A DNA stretch of 64,000 nucleotides from CAVVUF01 sp963751425. GTDB lineage: Bacteria > Chloroflexota > Anaerolineae > Anaerolineales > UBA4823. The translations under genes were made by a program, and so were the position numbers. Numbering within the stretch: the first letter of the stretch is position 1; each line of letters opens with the position of its first letter. Positions 16,506 to 24,747 of this stretch are shown one piece after another. The stretch covers positions 186,001 to 250,000 of the forward strand of contig CAVVUF010000005.1 in assembly GCA_963751425.1 (NCBI GenBank), written 5' to 3'. The notes beneath the pieces are model-generated. The model did not search any database, was not told where the DNA came from, and saw only the letters and a list, made by a program, of their open reading frames with translations.

Positions 16506-17237
16506 CTGGAGATACACTTTCACTGCTTCCAGTACAAAGGCTGCCAGCTCGGGATGCATCTGGTCGAAGTTGGTCTTGAAACGAGGATCGGTGTTATATC
16601 CCTCCGCCAGCCCAAGTAGCTGGGCTTCATCCGGTGTCCAGAAGTAATTCATATGCTCCCGCCAGCGTACCACACAGGTTTGCGCCTCCGGTGAAGCCGG
16701 ACCTTTGGGGATGGCCTGGATGAAATCGGTATATACTGCATTGCCTTCAGCTAGGATGCGCTCTTTTTCAGCTTCAGAATATTTTTTCCATTTTGCATTC
16801 GAGGCTTTTACAGTTTCTGGGTCATACAACCGCATGGCTTCCTGCTCATATTGTGCTTGCTCTTCATCGCTGAAGGCTGCGAACAGCTGTTTTGGACTCA
16901 TGTTCTTTTCTCCTTGCAGATGAGATAGCGTGTCGTTTACGGTCTGGGACAGGTGCTGGAGGTGAAGGATACGCTGGTGGATCAACAGCTTGTGGCTTTC
17001 CAACGCATTGATCACTTCGAAATCGCTGCTTTCGAGGATCTTTTTGATCTCTAGGAGAGGCAAAGCGAGCTCGCGGTACAGTAAGATCTGCTGCAAACGC
17101 AAGAGAGAATCTTCTGCATAGTAGCGATAGCCGTTATCACCAACCAGAGAGGGCTTGAAAAGACCGATCTCGTCATAATAGTGCAGCGTGCGCGGGGTGA
17201 TATGAGCTAGCCTGGAGAGTTGTTTGACCGTGAACAT
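16482..17237 (-). CDS. MerR-family regulator with TipAS ligand-binding domain
   Basis: A DNA-binding MerR helix-turn-helix (MFTVKQLSRLAHITPRTLHYYDEIGLF, GYRYY) and dimerisation helix are followed by a TipAS-type effector domain (about residues 110-250; SDEEQAQYEQEAMRLYD ... WREHMNYFWTPDEAQLLGLAEGYNTDPRF). TipAS proteins respond to thiopeptides and other amphipathic compounds. A longer frame begins at 17255, but its ATG lies inside the -35/-10 spacer. The ATG at 17237 falls at the expected transcription start, so the mRNA would be leaderless. Autoregulation is likely (see promoter 17244-17274). Confidence 0.92.
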   Translation of the reverse strand: MFTVKQLSRLAHITPRTLHYYDEIGLFKPSLVGDNGYRYYAEDSLLRLQQILLYRELALPLLEIKKILESSDFEVINALESHKLLIHQRILHLQHLSQTVNDTLSHLQGEKNMSPKQLFAAFSDEEQAQYEQEAMRLYDPETVKASNAKWKKYSEAEKERILAEGNAVYTDFIQAIPKGPASPEAQTCVVRWREHMNYFWTPDEAQLLGLAEGYNTDPRFKTNFDQMHPELAAFVLEAVKVYLQKKDPKGL

Positions 17238-17243
17238 ATGCAC

Positions 17244-17274
17244 AGTATAAACCATGACGTAACGTTAATGTCAA
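17244..17274 (-). promoter_or_regulatory. MerR-type promoter with 19-bp spacer and operator dyad
   Basis: On the minus strand -35 TTGACA (17274-17269) and -10 TATACT (17249-17244) are both consensus-like but separated by 19 bp, the over-long spacing that MerR-family activators correct by twisting DNA. A dyad runs through the spacer (TGACATTAACGTTACGTCA, near-palindromic about TAACGTTA). The expected start point coincides with the merR ATG at 17237. Confidence 0.85.
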
Positions 17275-17602
17275 TAGGTAAAAAGTTAAGAAGCTCACGG
17301 ATTCACGGATGACACGGATTCGAAAAAACGAAAAGCGTACACGGAAAAAATGGAAAGAGGGAAATTGTGGATCTTTACTCATATTGGAGAGAAAAGAAGC
17401 AATGGGAATGATTATTTAGAGATACTGTTTTTGTGGAAGCGGCTAAAATAGGGAAATACAAAAATCAAGAAAGTGATAGAATTTTATTTTTTTATTGACT
17501 GATCTTAGGAGCTGCTCGCACTACTATGCGCGCCCCACCGAGTGGGGAAGTTAACATGATCAGACTAATACGCAAGATATACCATTAGACAAGGAGAAAC
17601 GG
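17275..17602. other. Intergenic region between merR and SDR gene
   Basis: A stretch of about 330 bp, AT-richer than the flanking genes. It contains a short direct-repeat cluster of CACGGAT-like words (17297-17325), the kind of dispersed spacer sequence also seen at 27540-27570 and 58850. No gene is visible. A ribosome site AAGGAGAAA precedes the SDR ATG at 17603. Confidence 0.4.
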
Positions 17603-18364
17603 ATGGAAATTGACCTGAAGAACCGGCTGGCGGTAGTGACAGGAGGGTCCGGCCAGCTTGGTAGAGCGATCTGCCGGACTTTAGCAGCATGTGGAGCAGA
17701 TGTCGTCGTGCACTACAACACCAACCAAAGCATGGCGGAGAAAGTAAGTGCTGAGGTACGAAAGCAGCATGTACGCAGTATGACAGTTCAGGCAGATGTG
17801 ACTAACCAGGCTGAAGTGGCCCGGATGAAAAATGAGATTCAGCAACTGCTTGGAGCACCAGATATCATTGTGAACAATGCCGTAATCCCCTATGCCTGGG
17901 ACAATCTGCTCGAGCAAGACCTGGCAGATTATGAGAGCCAGTTCCGCTCCTGCACGCTGCACAACGTGCTGATGGTGAAAGCTTTCGTGCCAGCCATGCT
18001 TGAGAAGCACTGGGGGCGGGTGATTGCCATCAATACCGAATGCGTGATGCAGAACTACCCAACCCAATCTGCCTATGTATCTGGCAAGCGCGGAATGGAT
18101 GGTGTATTGCGCGTGCTGGCAAAGGAGGTTGGCGGCAGCCAGGTGACGGTCAACCAGGTGGCGCCAGGCTGGATGATCAGCGATGATTTGCCCGACGGTG
18201 ACAGCGAGGGAGAGCAAGCCTATAAGGAAGGCGTCCCACTGAAGCGACGCGGCTGTGACCAGGATGTGGCAAACCTGGTGGCTTTCCTGGCTTCGGACCT
18301 GGCAGGCTTCATCAGCGGGCAGTTTATTTCCGTCTCTGGCGGGAATATCATGCCGGCAATTTAG
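17603..18364 (+). CDS. SDR-family oxidoreductase (FabG-like)
   Basis: 253-residue classical short-chain dehydrogenase. Nucleotide-binding TGGSGQLGRAI (TGxxxGxG variant with Gln), NNAV motif, and catalytic YVSGK (YxxxK) preceded by a Thr/Ser-poor strand INTECVMQNYPTQSA. The C-terminal FISGQFISVSGG is typical of FabG-like enzymes. The active-site Ser expected in the middle strand is replaced by Thr or Glu in INTEC, which is slightly unusual. Cytosolic NAD(P)-dependent; substrate unknown. AAGGAG ribosome site 8 bp before ATG. Confidence 0.9.
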   Translation: MEIDLKNRLAVVTGGSGQLGRAICRTLAACGADVVVHYNTNQSMAEKVSAEVRKQHVRSMTVQADVTNQAEVARMKNEIQQLLGAPDIIVNNAVIPYAWDNLLEQDLADYESQFRSCTLHNVLMVKAFVPAMLEKHWGRVIAINTECVMQNYPTQSAYVSGKRGMDGVLRVLAKEVGGSQVTVNQVAPGWMISDDLPDGDSEGEQAYKEGVPLKRRGCDQDVANLVAFLASDLAGFISGQFISVSGGNIMPAI

Positions 18365-18375
18365 TTTTTCGATGC

Positions 18376-21300
18376 TTACTTACACTTACCAAAGGGTCCA
18401 GCTGTATAAATGGCTTTGATCTCACCCTCGCTCAAAGGTTTATCGTAAATACTCACTTCATCGAGCATCCCGAACAGCGGCTCAGTCGCGCTGCTCAAAT
18501 CAAGATTCCCTTCATTAGCCACATCCCCCGTTATCTCGAAAGCTGCAACTTTCTCTCCATTCCGATATAAAATCATCCATTTCCCATCATACACACCCGC
18601 CACATGGATGAACTCACCGCGCGGCATAGGCCCAGGCGACCAGATATGGCGAAATTCGCCACCAATCGTCATAAAAAAGTTAAGCCTGCCATCAGCATCT
18701 TTGCGCAGAACAGCTTTGTTGCCCAGCGAGACAAACCTTTCGATGGAATCCAGCGCTTTCTCCTGCAGGTGATTGCGGTTTTGGTCCACATCCCCAGGTG
18801 TGGTAGCGTCCAACCTGACCCAGGTCTCAATGGTTAATCGCTGCAAATTGATTAAACGCTCATCCAGGACCTTATTGGTCGCAACACCCGGTTCCGTACC
18901 CGGCAGGGATTCAAAATTAAAGGCTTCCGCGACGATACCAGGAACAAACGTAACACCATTATTATTCGTCATCAAACTTGGGCCAAGCCGGTCGTTGGAG
19001 CCATCGCCATCGCCTGCCCACCAGTCGAGCATGCTAGCATACGGGCGGATGCATTCCATTCTGATAACCACATCGGGATCCTTTTCCCAGGTTAAGGTCA
19101 AGTTTGCAGTGAGCTGTGTTTCAAAATATTCCAGGCGCAGGGCATGTGGCCCACCCGTAAGGTCGATATCCGCGGCATAGACGGTGAACGGCTGTGCATG
19201 CCACTGGTTGATCAAAAGCTGGTCATCCACCCACAGCCGAACCCCATCATCACTGCCCACCCGAAAGCGGTAATGACCGGCGGGGAATTCCATTGTCCGG
19301 GTAAAGCGGGCGGAGAACCAATCCTTGGGGATGACACCGTCTATTGGACTTCCGAACTTCCACTCAAAATTAATTTGATCCACATCCTGGCAGGCTTTGG
19401 CCGCTCCAGACAGGTCAGGGTTATCCCAAAACTCAGCCTTCCAGCCTTTAATCTTTTGAGTGCAATCCGAAACGGTGGGAAGCTGCCCTGATTGTCCGGA
19501 ATTATTCAGTGCTCCCTGGTCAGCTCCTGGCAGAGGGATCAAGCGCACATCATCAAAGAGAACGCGCCCCTCGGGCTTAGGTCCGCGCGCCGTCTCCAAG
19601 AAACGTCCGAAAGCAGCCTGGCGAAGAGCATCTCCATTTTCAGGCTGGTAGGTTCCCAGGGAACGCCCATCCAGGCGACATTCAAAGGTCATGTCAGCAG
19701 GGTTAAGCAGCAGACGGGCGGTGTACCAATGATTATAAGCTGCATCTACCTCCTGGTAAGCAAGCTCGGTTGGTTTTCCATCTTTGGTTTCTACAACACT
19801 GAATGCCTGCACGAACTTGCCATTTGACCAGGCTCCCAATCCGCAAGTTATCTTTAACTGTTTATCCTGGTAATCTGTTAGAAAAGCTAAACCATGCACC
19901 GCATAACCCGGTTGGGTTTGCTCAACGAAATTCAAACCCGCCTCCAAAACGCCCACTTGAACACCGGGGACACGCTGCCCTTTGAGAGTCCAGAGCTGGC
20001 AGCTTGAAGCCTGCTCAGATGGCTTAAAAACCAGGACAACCTTCCCACTCTGCACCATGCGACCATAATTCGTAAAGGTCTCACAATCGCCTGCCAGCTC
20101 CCATCGATCAAGGTCAATCTTACCCTCAATGCTGGAATTTTCGAAATCATCATACAGATCCATTACCGGCACGGGGGTGGGCGGAAGCTCAGGCTGGGGA
20201 GTTTTCGTAGGCGTAGGCTGGATTAAACCCAAGGAGATTCCTAGTGGATCCAGCTTGCCAGAAGCAAAGGCAGCCACACCCACCACAATGACCAACACCA
20301 GGACCAGCAGGGTTACTCCCAAAACCCACCTGCCAGTCTTTTTGCCTTGGACCGGCGCCGGCAAAGGGGCGGCACCGACTGCTCTTTCAGGGGGCGCCTC
20401 CACAGAAATCTGCGCCGAGGCAGCCGGCTGCGGCTCAGGGGGGCTAAGCGCTGTTGCAGACGGAGTGACCTTGGTGGAGACGGAAGTCTTTTGGGCGGGA
20501 CGCTGGCGGGAGCGGTTGATCTCATCTTGCACGCGCTTGATCAGCTTTTCGACGTCCCCATAGCCGGGCTGCTGGGCTTTTACCTGCTCGAACAGCTTGA
20601 GAGCTTCTTTCCACTTTCCAGCTTCTAAGGCCTCTAGACCTCGCTGGTAGGCAGCCTTGACCTTCTCCAGGCGCTGCTGTTCTGCCAGGGAAGCTTTCGC
20701 TTTGGCGAGTAAACCCTTTGGGTCAGGTGCATTCGCATCCAGCACCTTCATGCGCTCGAAGATATTCACCACCGCCTGCCACTGCCCTGCCTGGTGAAGC
20801 TGCTCAGCCTGCGCATACAGGTCACCCAGCTCGATCTTCAGCTCGACAGTCTTCAACATGGCAGCCGACTGCTGGTATTCCTTATCCAGGGTGACCAACT
20901 GGCGCAGCTTTTCCATGGCAGAGCGCCAATCATCTTTTTGCATGGCTTCCTGAGCTTGAGCGTAGAGATCTGCAAGCTGGATTTGTTTTTCAACCTCCTG
21001 CAAGCGGCTCGCCGCGTCTTTATAGGAAGGATCCACATCTACGACTGCCTGGAAACAAGCGAGCGCTTTGATCCAATCTCTGATCCAGAAGGCGCTCAAA
21101 CCATCAATATAATCCTGCTCCATGCGTTCCTTCAGGCGTGGATCCGTGGAACGCAGGGCTGATTGAGAGCCGGGGGTGACCGGCCTGGCTTGCGCCGAGA
21201 CAGGCCGGTCGGTTTGGATTTCGCGTATGAGCGTGACCAGGGTAGAAGCTTCCATTTTTTGAGCAGACACCAGGAGTGCCTTCCGGAAGGCATCAGCCAG

Positions 21301-22095
21301 CTCATTGGCGGTCTGGTAGCGATCATCAGCGTTCTTGGCCAGTGCCTTGATGATGACCGCCTGGACCGGTTCGGAGATGGATGCATCGAAGTCACGCGGC
21401 AAAGGCAAAGGCTCGCGCACGTGAGCCATCAAAACCGCCATCGGCGTATCGGCCTGGAAGGGGACGCGGCCAACCACCATCTCGTACAGCACGACACCGA
21501 GGGCGTATATATCCGTGCGGCTGTCTACCTTTTCACCCAGGGCTTGTTCAGGCGCCATATAGGCAGGGGTGCCGATGGCTGCGCCCGTAGCCGTGAGATC
21601 CCCAGACTTACCCAAGACCTTGGCGATCCCAAAATCCATCAAATAAGCTGCACCCTCACTGTCGAGGATGACATTTGAGGGCTTGACATCCCGGTGGATC
21701 ACGCCGCGCCGGTGGGCATAATCGAGGGCAGAGCAGATCTGAACCAGGAGGTCCAGAATATCGTGCATGGTCAGGCGGCCTTTGTTGAGCAGCTCCTTCA
21801 ATGTGCCGCCTTCAACATAGCGCATGGCCATATAGGTGATGCCATCTTGCTCACCGAAATCGAAAACAGGCAGAATGTTGCGGTGCTCGAGAGCAGCAAT
21901 CGTGCGCGCTTCGCGGATGAAGCGCTCAATGAACTGCGGATCTTCTGCGTAATGACTGGGCAGCACTTTGAGGGCTATGTAGCGCTCCATACTCGGCTGG
22001 TAGGCTTTGTATACCTTAGCCATACCGCCTTCACCAATCTGGTGAAGGATCCGAAAAGCCCCCAGGGTTGCTCCATTGAAGAGCTTGTCCACCAA
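18376..22095 (-). CDS. Receptor-like Ser/Thr protein kinase with PA14 and LamG ectodomain
   Basis: 1,239 residues. Kinase domain at the N-terminus: GEGGMAKVY loop (about residue 21), Lys43, HRDVKPSN (134-141), DFG (154-156) and APEQALGE. A TPR-like helical region spans about 330-530, a Pro-rich stretch follows, and a single transmembrane helix lies about 587-610. Outside come a beta-sandwich with CETFTNYG and ...GRVLFDDVRLIP, a PA14 domain (about 875-1000; FRVGSDDGVRLWVDDQLL) and a LamG-like jellyroll to the C-terminus (ETWVRL ... FIHVAGVYDG ... GMLDEVSIYDKPL). PA14 and LamG bind glycans, so this looks like a carbohydrate-sensing kinase. GTG 22092 after AGGAGGGG is a plausible start. Confidence 0.92.
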   Translation of the reverse strand: MVDKLFNGATLGAFRILHQIGEGGMAKVYKAYQPSMERYIALKVLPSHYAEDPQFIERFIREARTIAALEHRNILPVFDFGEQDGITYMAMRYVEGGTLKELLNKGRLTMHDILDLLVQICSALDYAHRRGVIHRDVKPSNVILDSEGAAYLMDFGIAKVLGKSGDLTATGAAIGTPAYMAPEQALGEKVDSRTDIYALGVVLYEMVVGRVPFQADTPMAVLMAHVREPLPLPRDFDASISEPVQAVIIKALAKNADDRYQTANELADAFRKALLVSAQKMEASTLVTLIREIQTDRPVSAQARPVTPGSQSALRSTDPRLKERMEQDYIDGLSAFWIRDWIKALACFQAVVDVDPSYKDAASRLQEVEKQIQLADLYAQAQEAMQKDDWRSAMEKLRQLVTLDKEYQQSAAMLKTVELKIELGDLYAQAEQLHQAGQWQAVVNIFERMKVLDANAPDPKGLLAKAKASLAEQQRLEKVKAAYQRGLEALEAGKWKEALKLFEQVKAQQPGYGDVEKLIKRVQDEINRSRQRPAQKTSVSTKVTPSATALSPPEPQPAASAQISVEAPPERAVGAAPLPAPVQGKKTGRWVLGVTLLVLVLVIVVGVAAFASGKLDPLGISLGLIQPTPTKTPQPELPPTPVPVMDLYDDFENSSIEGKIDLDRWELAGDCETFTNYGRMVQSGKVVLVFKPSEQASSCQLWTLKGQRVPGVQVGVLEAGLNFVEQTQPGYAVHGLAFLTDYQDKQLKITCGLGAWSNGKFVQAFSVVETKDGKPTELAYQEVDAAYNHWYTARLLLNPADMTFECRLDGRSLGTYQPENGDALRQAAFGRFLETARGPKPEGRVLFDDVRLIPLPGADQGALNNSGQSGQLPTVSDCTQKIKGWKAEFWDNPDLSGAAKACQDVDQINFEWKFGSPIDGVIPKDWFSARFTRTMEFPAGHYRFRVGSDDGVRLWVDDQLLINQWHAQPFTVYAADIDLTGGPHALRLEYFETQLTANLTLTWEKDPDVVIRMECIRPYASMLDWWAGDGDGSNDRLGPSLMTNNNGVTFVPGIVAEAFNFESLPGTEPGVATNKVLDERLINLQRLTIETWVRLDATTPGDVDQNRNHLQEKALDSIERFVSLGNKAVLRKDADGRLNFFMTIGGEFRHIWSPGPMPRGEFIHVAGVYDGKWMILYRNGEKVAAFEITGDVANEGNLDLSSATEPLFGMLDEVSIYDKPLSEGEIKAIYTAGPFGKCK

Positions 22096-22284
22096 TCCCC
22101 TCCTATTTATTTTACAGGGATAGACAAGGTAAACAGGGTAAAAAGGAAATTTTCATTTCCCTAGATGATTGTACATCAGGGTGTATTAGGCGTCAAATGT
22201 ACTAAGACAAATGAAGGAACTAAGAAAGACGGATATAATTGTAAAATCAACCTGTGAATATAATCACAATAAGAGGAGTTCAAG

Positions 22285-23124
22285 ATGCCGGATATTGAGA
22301 AAATTATTCAACAAATGACACTGGAAGAAAAAGCTGCCCTGGTAACTGGAGCCAGCCCATGGTCAACCGTCCCCGTCGAGAGGCTTGGGGTTCCAAAAAT
22401 GGTGGTTTCAGATGGTCCGCATGGACTGCGCCGGGTGAAAGATGAATTCTCTTTGGGAGAGGAGAGCCTGCCCGCAACCTGTTTTCCAACCGCTTCCTGC
22501 GTTGCCTCGAGCTGGGATGTGGACCTGGTCGAGGAAATGGGGAGAACCATCGCAGAAGAGGCCAGGGAGCTGAATGTCAACGTGGTTCTGGGTCCGGGAG
22601 TCAATATGAAGCGCACCCCGGTTTGCGGGCGCAACTTCGAATACTTTTCAGAAGATCCCTTCCTGGCAGGAGAAATGGGCACACATTTTATCCAGGGAGT
22701 GCAAAGCCAAGGCGTGGGGACTTCGTTAAAGCATTACGCTGCCAACAACCAGGAATACCAGCGCATGTCGGTTTCAGCAGAAGTCGACGAGCGGACCTTG
22801 CGGGAAGTTTACCTGCCCGCTTTCGAGAAATCGGTGAAAAAGGGAAAACCCTGGACGGTGATGTGCTCTTACAACCGCATTAACGGCACCTTCGGCTCTG
22901 AGCACTACCAGCTGCTGGTGGAAATATTGAAGGAAGAATGGGGTTTTGAAGGTCTGGTCGTTTCCGATTGGGGGGCTGTGCACGACCGGGTGGCTTCGCT
23001 TTTGGGAGGTCTCGACCTGGAAATGCCAGGACCGAAGCCGCGCCGCACCCAGGCTGTGGTGGAGGCAGTTAAGAGCGGAAAATTAGATGCAGCAGTTTTG
23101 GACAAGGCTGTTAAAGAGTGTTAA
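22285..23124 (+). CDS. GH3 glycosidase 2, N-terminal catalytic piece
   Basis: GH3 (beta/alpha)8 domain: QMTLEEKAALVTGAS, MVVSDGPHGLR, VNVVLGPGVNMKRTPVCGRNFEYFSEDP, SLKHYAANNQE and GLVVSDWGAVHDR. The Asp in VSDWG is the canonical GH3 nucleophile. The frame ends at 23124 with VKEC instead of continuing VKRVLKIIFK. Adding one A in the AAA at 23113-23115 joins it to 23118-24548. No signal peptide, so intracellular. The ribosome site is AGAGGAG before ATG 22285. Confidence 0.92.
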   Translation: MPDIEKIIQQMTLEEKAALVTGASPWSTVPVERLGVPKMVVSDGPHGLRRVKDEFSLGEESLPATCFPTASCVASSWDVDLVEEMGRTIAEEARELNVNVVLGPGVNMKRTPVCGRNFEYFSEDPFLAGEMGTHFIQGVQSQGVGTSLKHYAANNQEYQRMSVSAEVDERTLREVYLPAFEKSVKKGKPWTVMCSYNRINGTFGSEHYQLLVEILKEEWGFEGLVVSDWGAVHDRVASLLGGLDLEMPGPKPRRTQAVVEAVKSGKLDAAVLDKAVKEC

Positions 23125-24548
23125 AGATCATCTTTAAGGCTGCTTTAACATCTAATGGAGGTACATTTGATCGAGCTGCCCACCATGCCACGGCGCGAAA
23201 GATCGCCGGGGAAAGCATGGTACTGTTAAAAAATGACGGCATTCTTCCTTTGAAAGGTTATCGTAAAATCGCCGTGATCGGGCGGACTGCCAAAGAAGCC
23301 CATTTCCAGGGCGGCGGCAGCTCGCATATCAATCCAACGCAGGTCGATGTGCCCTTTGATGAATTCCAGAAGCTGGCTGGTGGAGCAGCGCTGACTTACG
23401 CCGAGGGTTACCCCAAGGACGCCACCTCACAACCCGCGCTGATCGAAGAAGCTGTCCAAGCTGCCAAAGCGGCTGAAGCAGCCGTGCTCTATATCGGCCT
23501 GCCAACTTATAAGGAAGCGGAAGGACATGACCGCCAGGACCTGGAGCTGACCGAACAGCAGGTCGCCTTGATCAAGGCAGTGACCGCCGTACAGCCCAAG
23601 AGCGTGGTCGTGCTGAACAACGGTTCCGCGGTAAGTATGAGCGATTGGATCGATGGCACAGCCGCTGTTCTGGAAGGCTGGATGATGGGGCAGGCTGGTG
23701 GCGGAGCCATCGCTGATATCTTGTTTGGGAACGTCAACCCGAGCGGCAAACTGGCCGAAACCTTCCCTTTGAAACTGGAAGATACCCCTGCCTATATCAA
23801 TTACCCTGGCGATGGCCGCGAGGTGCAGTATGGTGAAGGGATCTTTATCGGCTACCGCTATTACGATTATAAGAAAGCACCCGTCCTATTCCCCTTCGGC
23901 TACGGACTCAGCTATACCACTTTTAAATATTCTAACCCCAAAGTTTCTGCATCTTCTTTCCAAGATGTGGATGGCGTAACCGTCTCGGTGGATGTGACCA
24001 ATACAGGCAAGGCAGCCGGTAAAGAAGTCGTGCAGGTCTATGTGCATGACCATAAAGCCAGGCTGGTCCGCCCGGACAAAGAATTGAAAGGCTTTGCGAA
24101 GGTCCGGTTGGAGCCCGGTGAAACGAAAACCGTTTCGATCTCACTCGGCTTTCGGGAATTTGCCTATTACCACCCAGCATTCAAGCAGTGGATCACCGAA
24201 GATGGCGAGTTTGACATCTTGATCGGGGCTTCTTCAGCAGACATCCGCGAGAAGATCACCGTCACCTTGAAATCGACCCTTCAGCTCCCCAGCCTGCTTT
24301 CCACCGACAGCACGATCCAAGATTGGCTGGATGACCCGCGCGGCGCCCAGGTGATCCAACCCCTCATCCAGGCTATGATGGCACAGATGAGCCAGACCTT
24401 TGGGGCTGACAATGAAGAAGGCCTGGGCATGGGTGAGGAATTCATGCTGGAGACGCCTCTGCTGGTGCTCTTGAACTTCATCGAAAGCAGGCTGCCTGCT
24501 GCTCCGGATGAGATCGTGGCTGGCTTATTAGCACAGGTGCACGGGTAG
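23118..24548 (+). CDS. GH3 glycosidase 2, C-terminal piece
   Basis: C-terminal half: ESMVLLKNDGILPLKG, GGGSSHINPTQV (a PA14-free, short linker type), the (alpha/beta)6 sandwich with LNNGSAVSMSDWIDGTAAVLEGWMMGQAGGGAIADILFG, FPFGYGLSYTTF and a fibronectin III-like domain. An extra C-terminal extension of about 90 residues (from about residue 385) is not part of the standard GH3 core and I do not recognise it. The full enzyme would be about 755 residues. It is separate in sequence from the GH3 enzymes at 14-16 kb and 53-55 kb. Confidence 0.9.
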   Translation: MLKIIFKAALTSNGGTFDRAAHHATARKIAGESMVLLKNDGILPLKGYRKIAVIGRTAKEAHFQGGGSSHINPTQVDVPFDEFQKLAGGAALTYAEGYPKDATSQPALIEEAVQAAKAAEAAVLYIGLPTYKEAEGHDRQDLELTEQQVALIKAVTAVQPKSVVVLNNGSAVSMSDWIDGTAAVLEGWMMGQAGGGAIADILFGNVNPSGKLAETFPLKLEDTPAYINYPGDGREVQYGEGIFIGYRYYDYKKAPVLFPFGYGLSYTTFKYSNPKVSASSFQDVDGVTVSVDVTNTGKAAGKEVVQVYVHDHKARLVRPDKELKGFAKVRLEPGETKTVSISLGFREFAYYHPAFKQWITEDGEFDILIGASSADIREKITVTLKSTLQLPSLLSTDSTIQDWLDDPRGAQVIQPLIQAMMAQMSQTFGADNEEGLGMGEEFMLETPLLVLLNFIESRLPAAPDEIVAGLLAQVHG

Positions 24549-24676
24549 GACTAACCAGCTCGTGCGGGCTTATTGATCCAGGCGAGAAGTTAATTGATCG
24601 TGATTGGTTTTTATTTATTGCTTTTAGTTGCAGGGGGTTAGTGATAGCTTGTCAATTGTAGATGTATTATGAGAAT

Positions 24677-24721
24677 AACCTGGCAGTCAGACCTGTGTCA
24701 AACAAGGCTGGCTGCCAGGTT
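24677..24721. terminator. Bidirectional hairpin between convergent genes
   Basis: Left arm AACCTGGCAGTCAG (24677-24690) pairs with right arm CTGGCTGCCAGGTT (24708-24721) over 14 positions with one wobble, loop 17. It lies between the GH3 gene and the convergent selenoprotein-like gene. There is no strong T tract, so its terminator role is probable rather than certain. Confidence 0.5.
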
Positions 24722-24747
24722 TGATTCATAAAGAACATATTTTCCGT

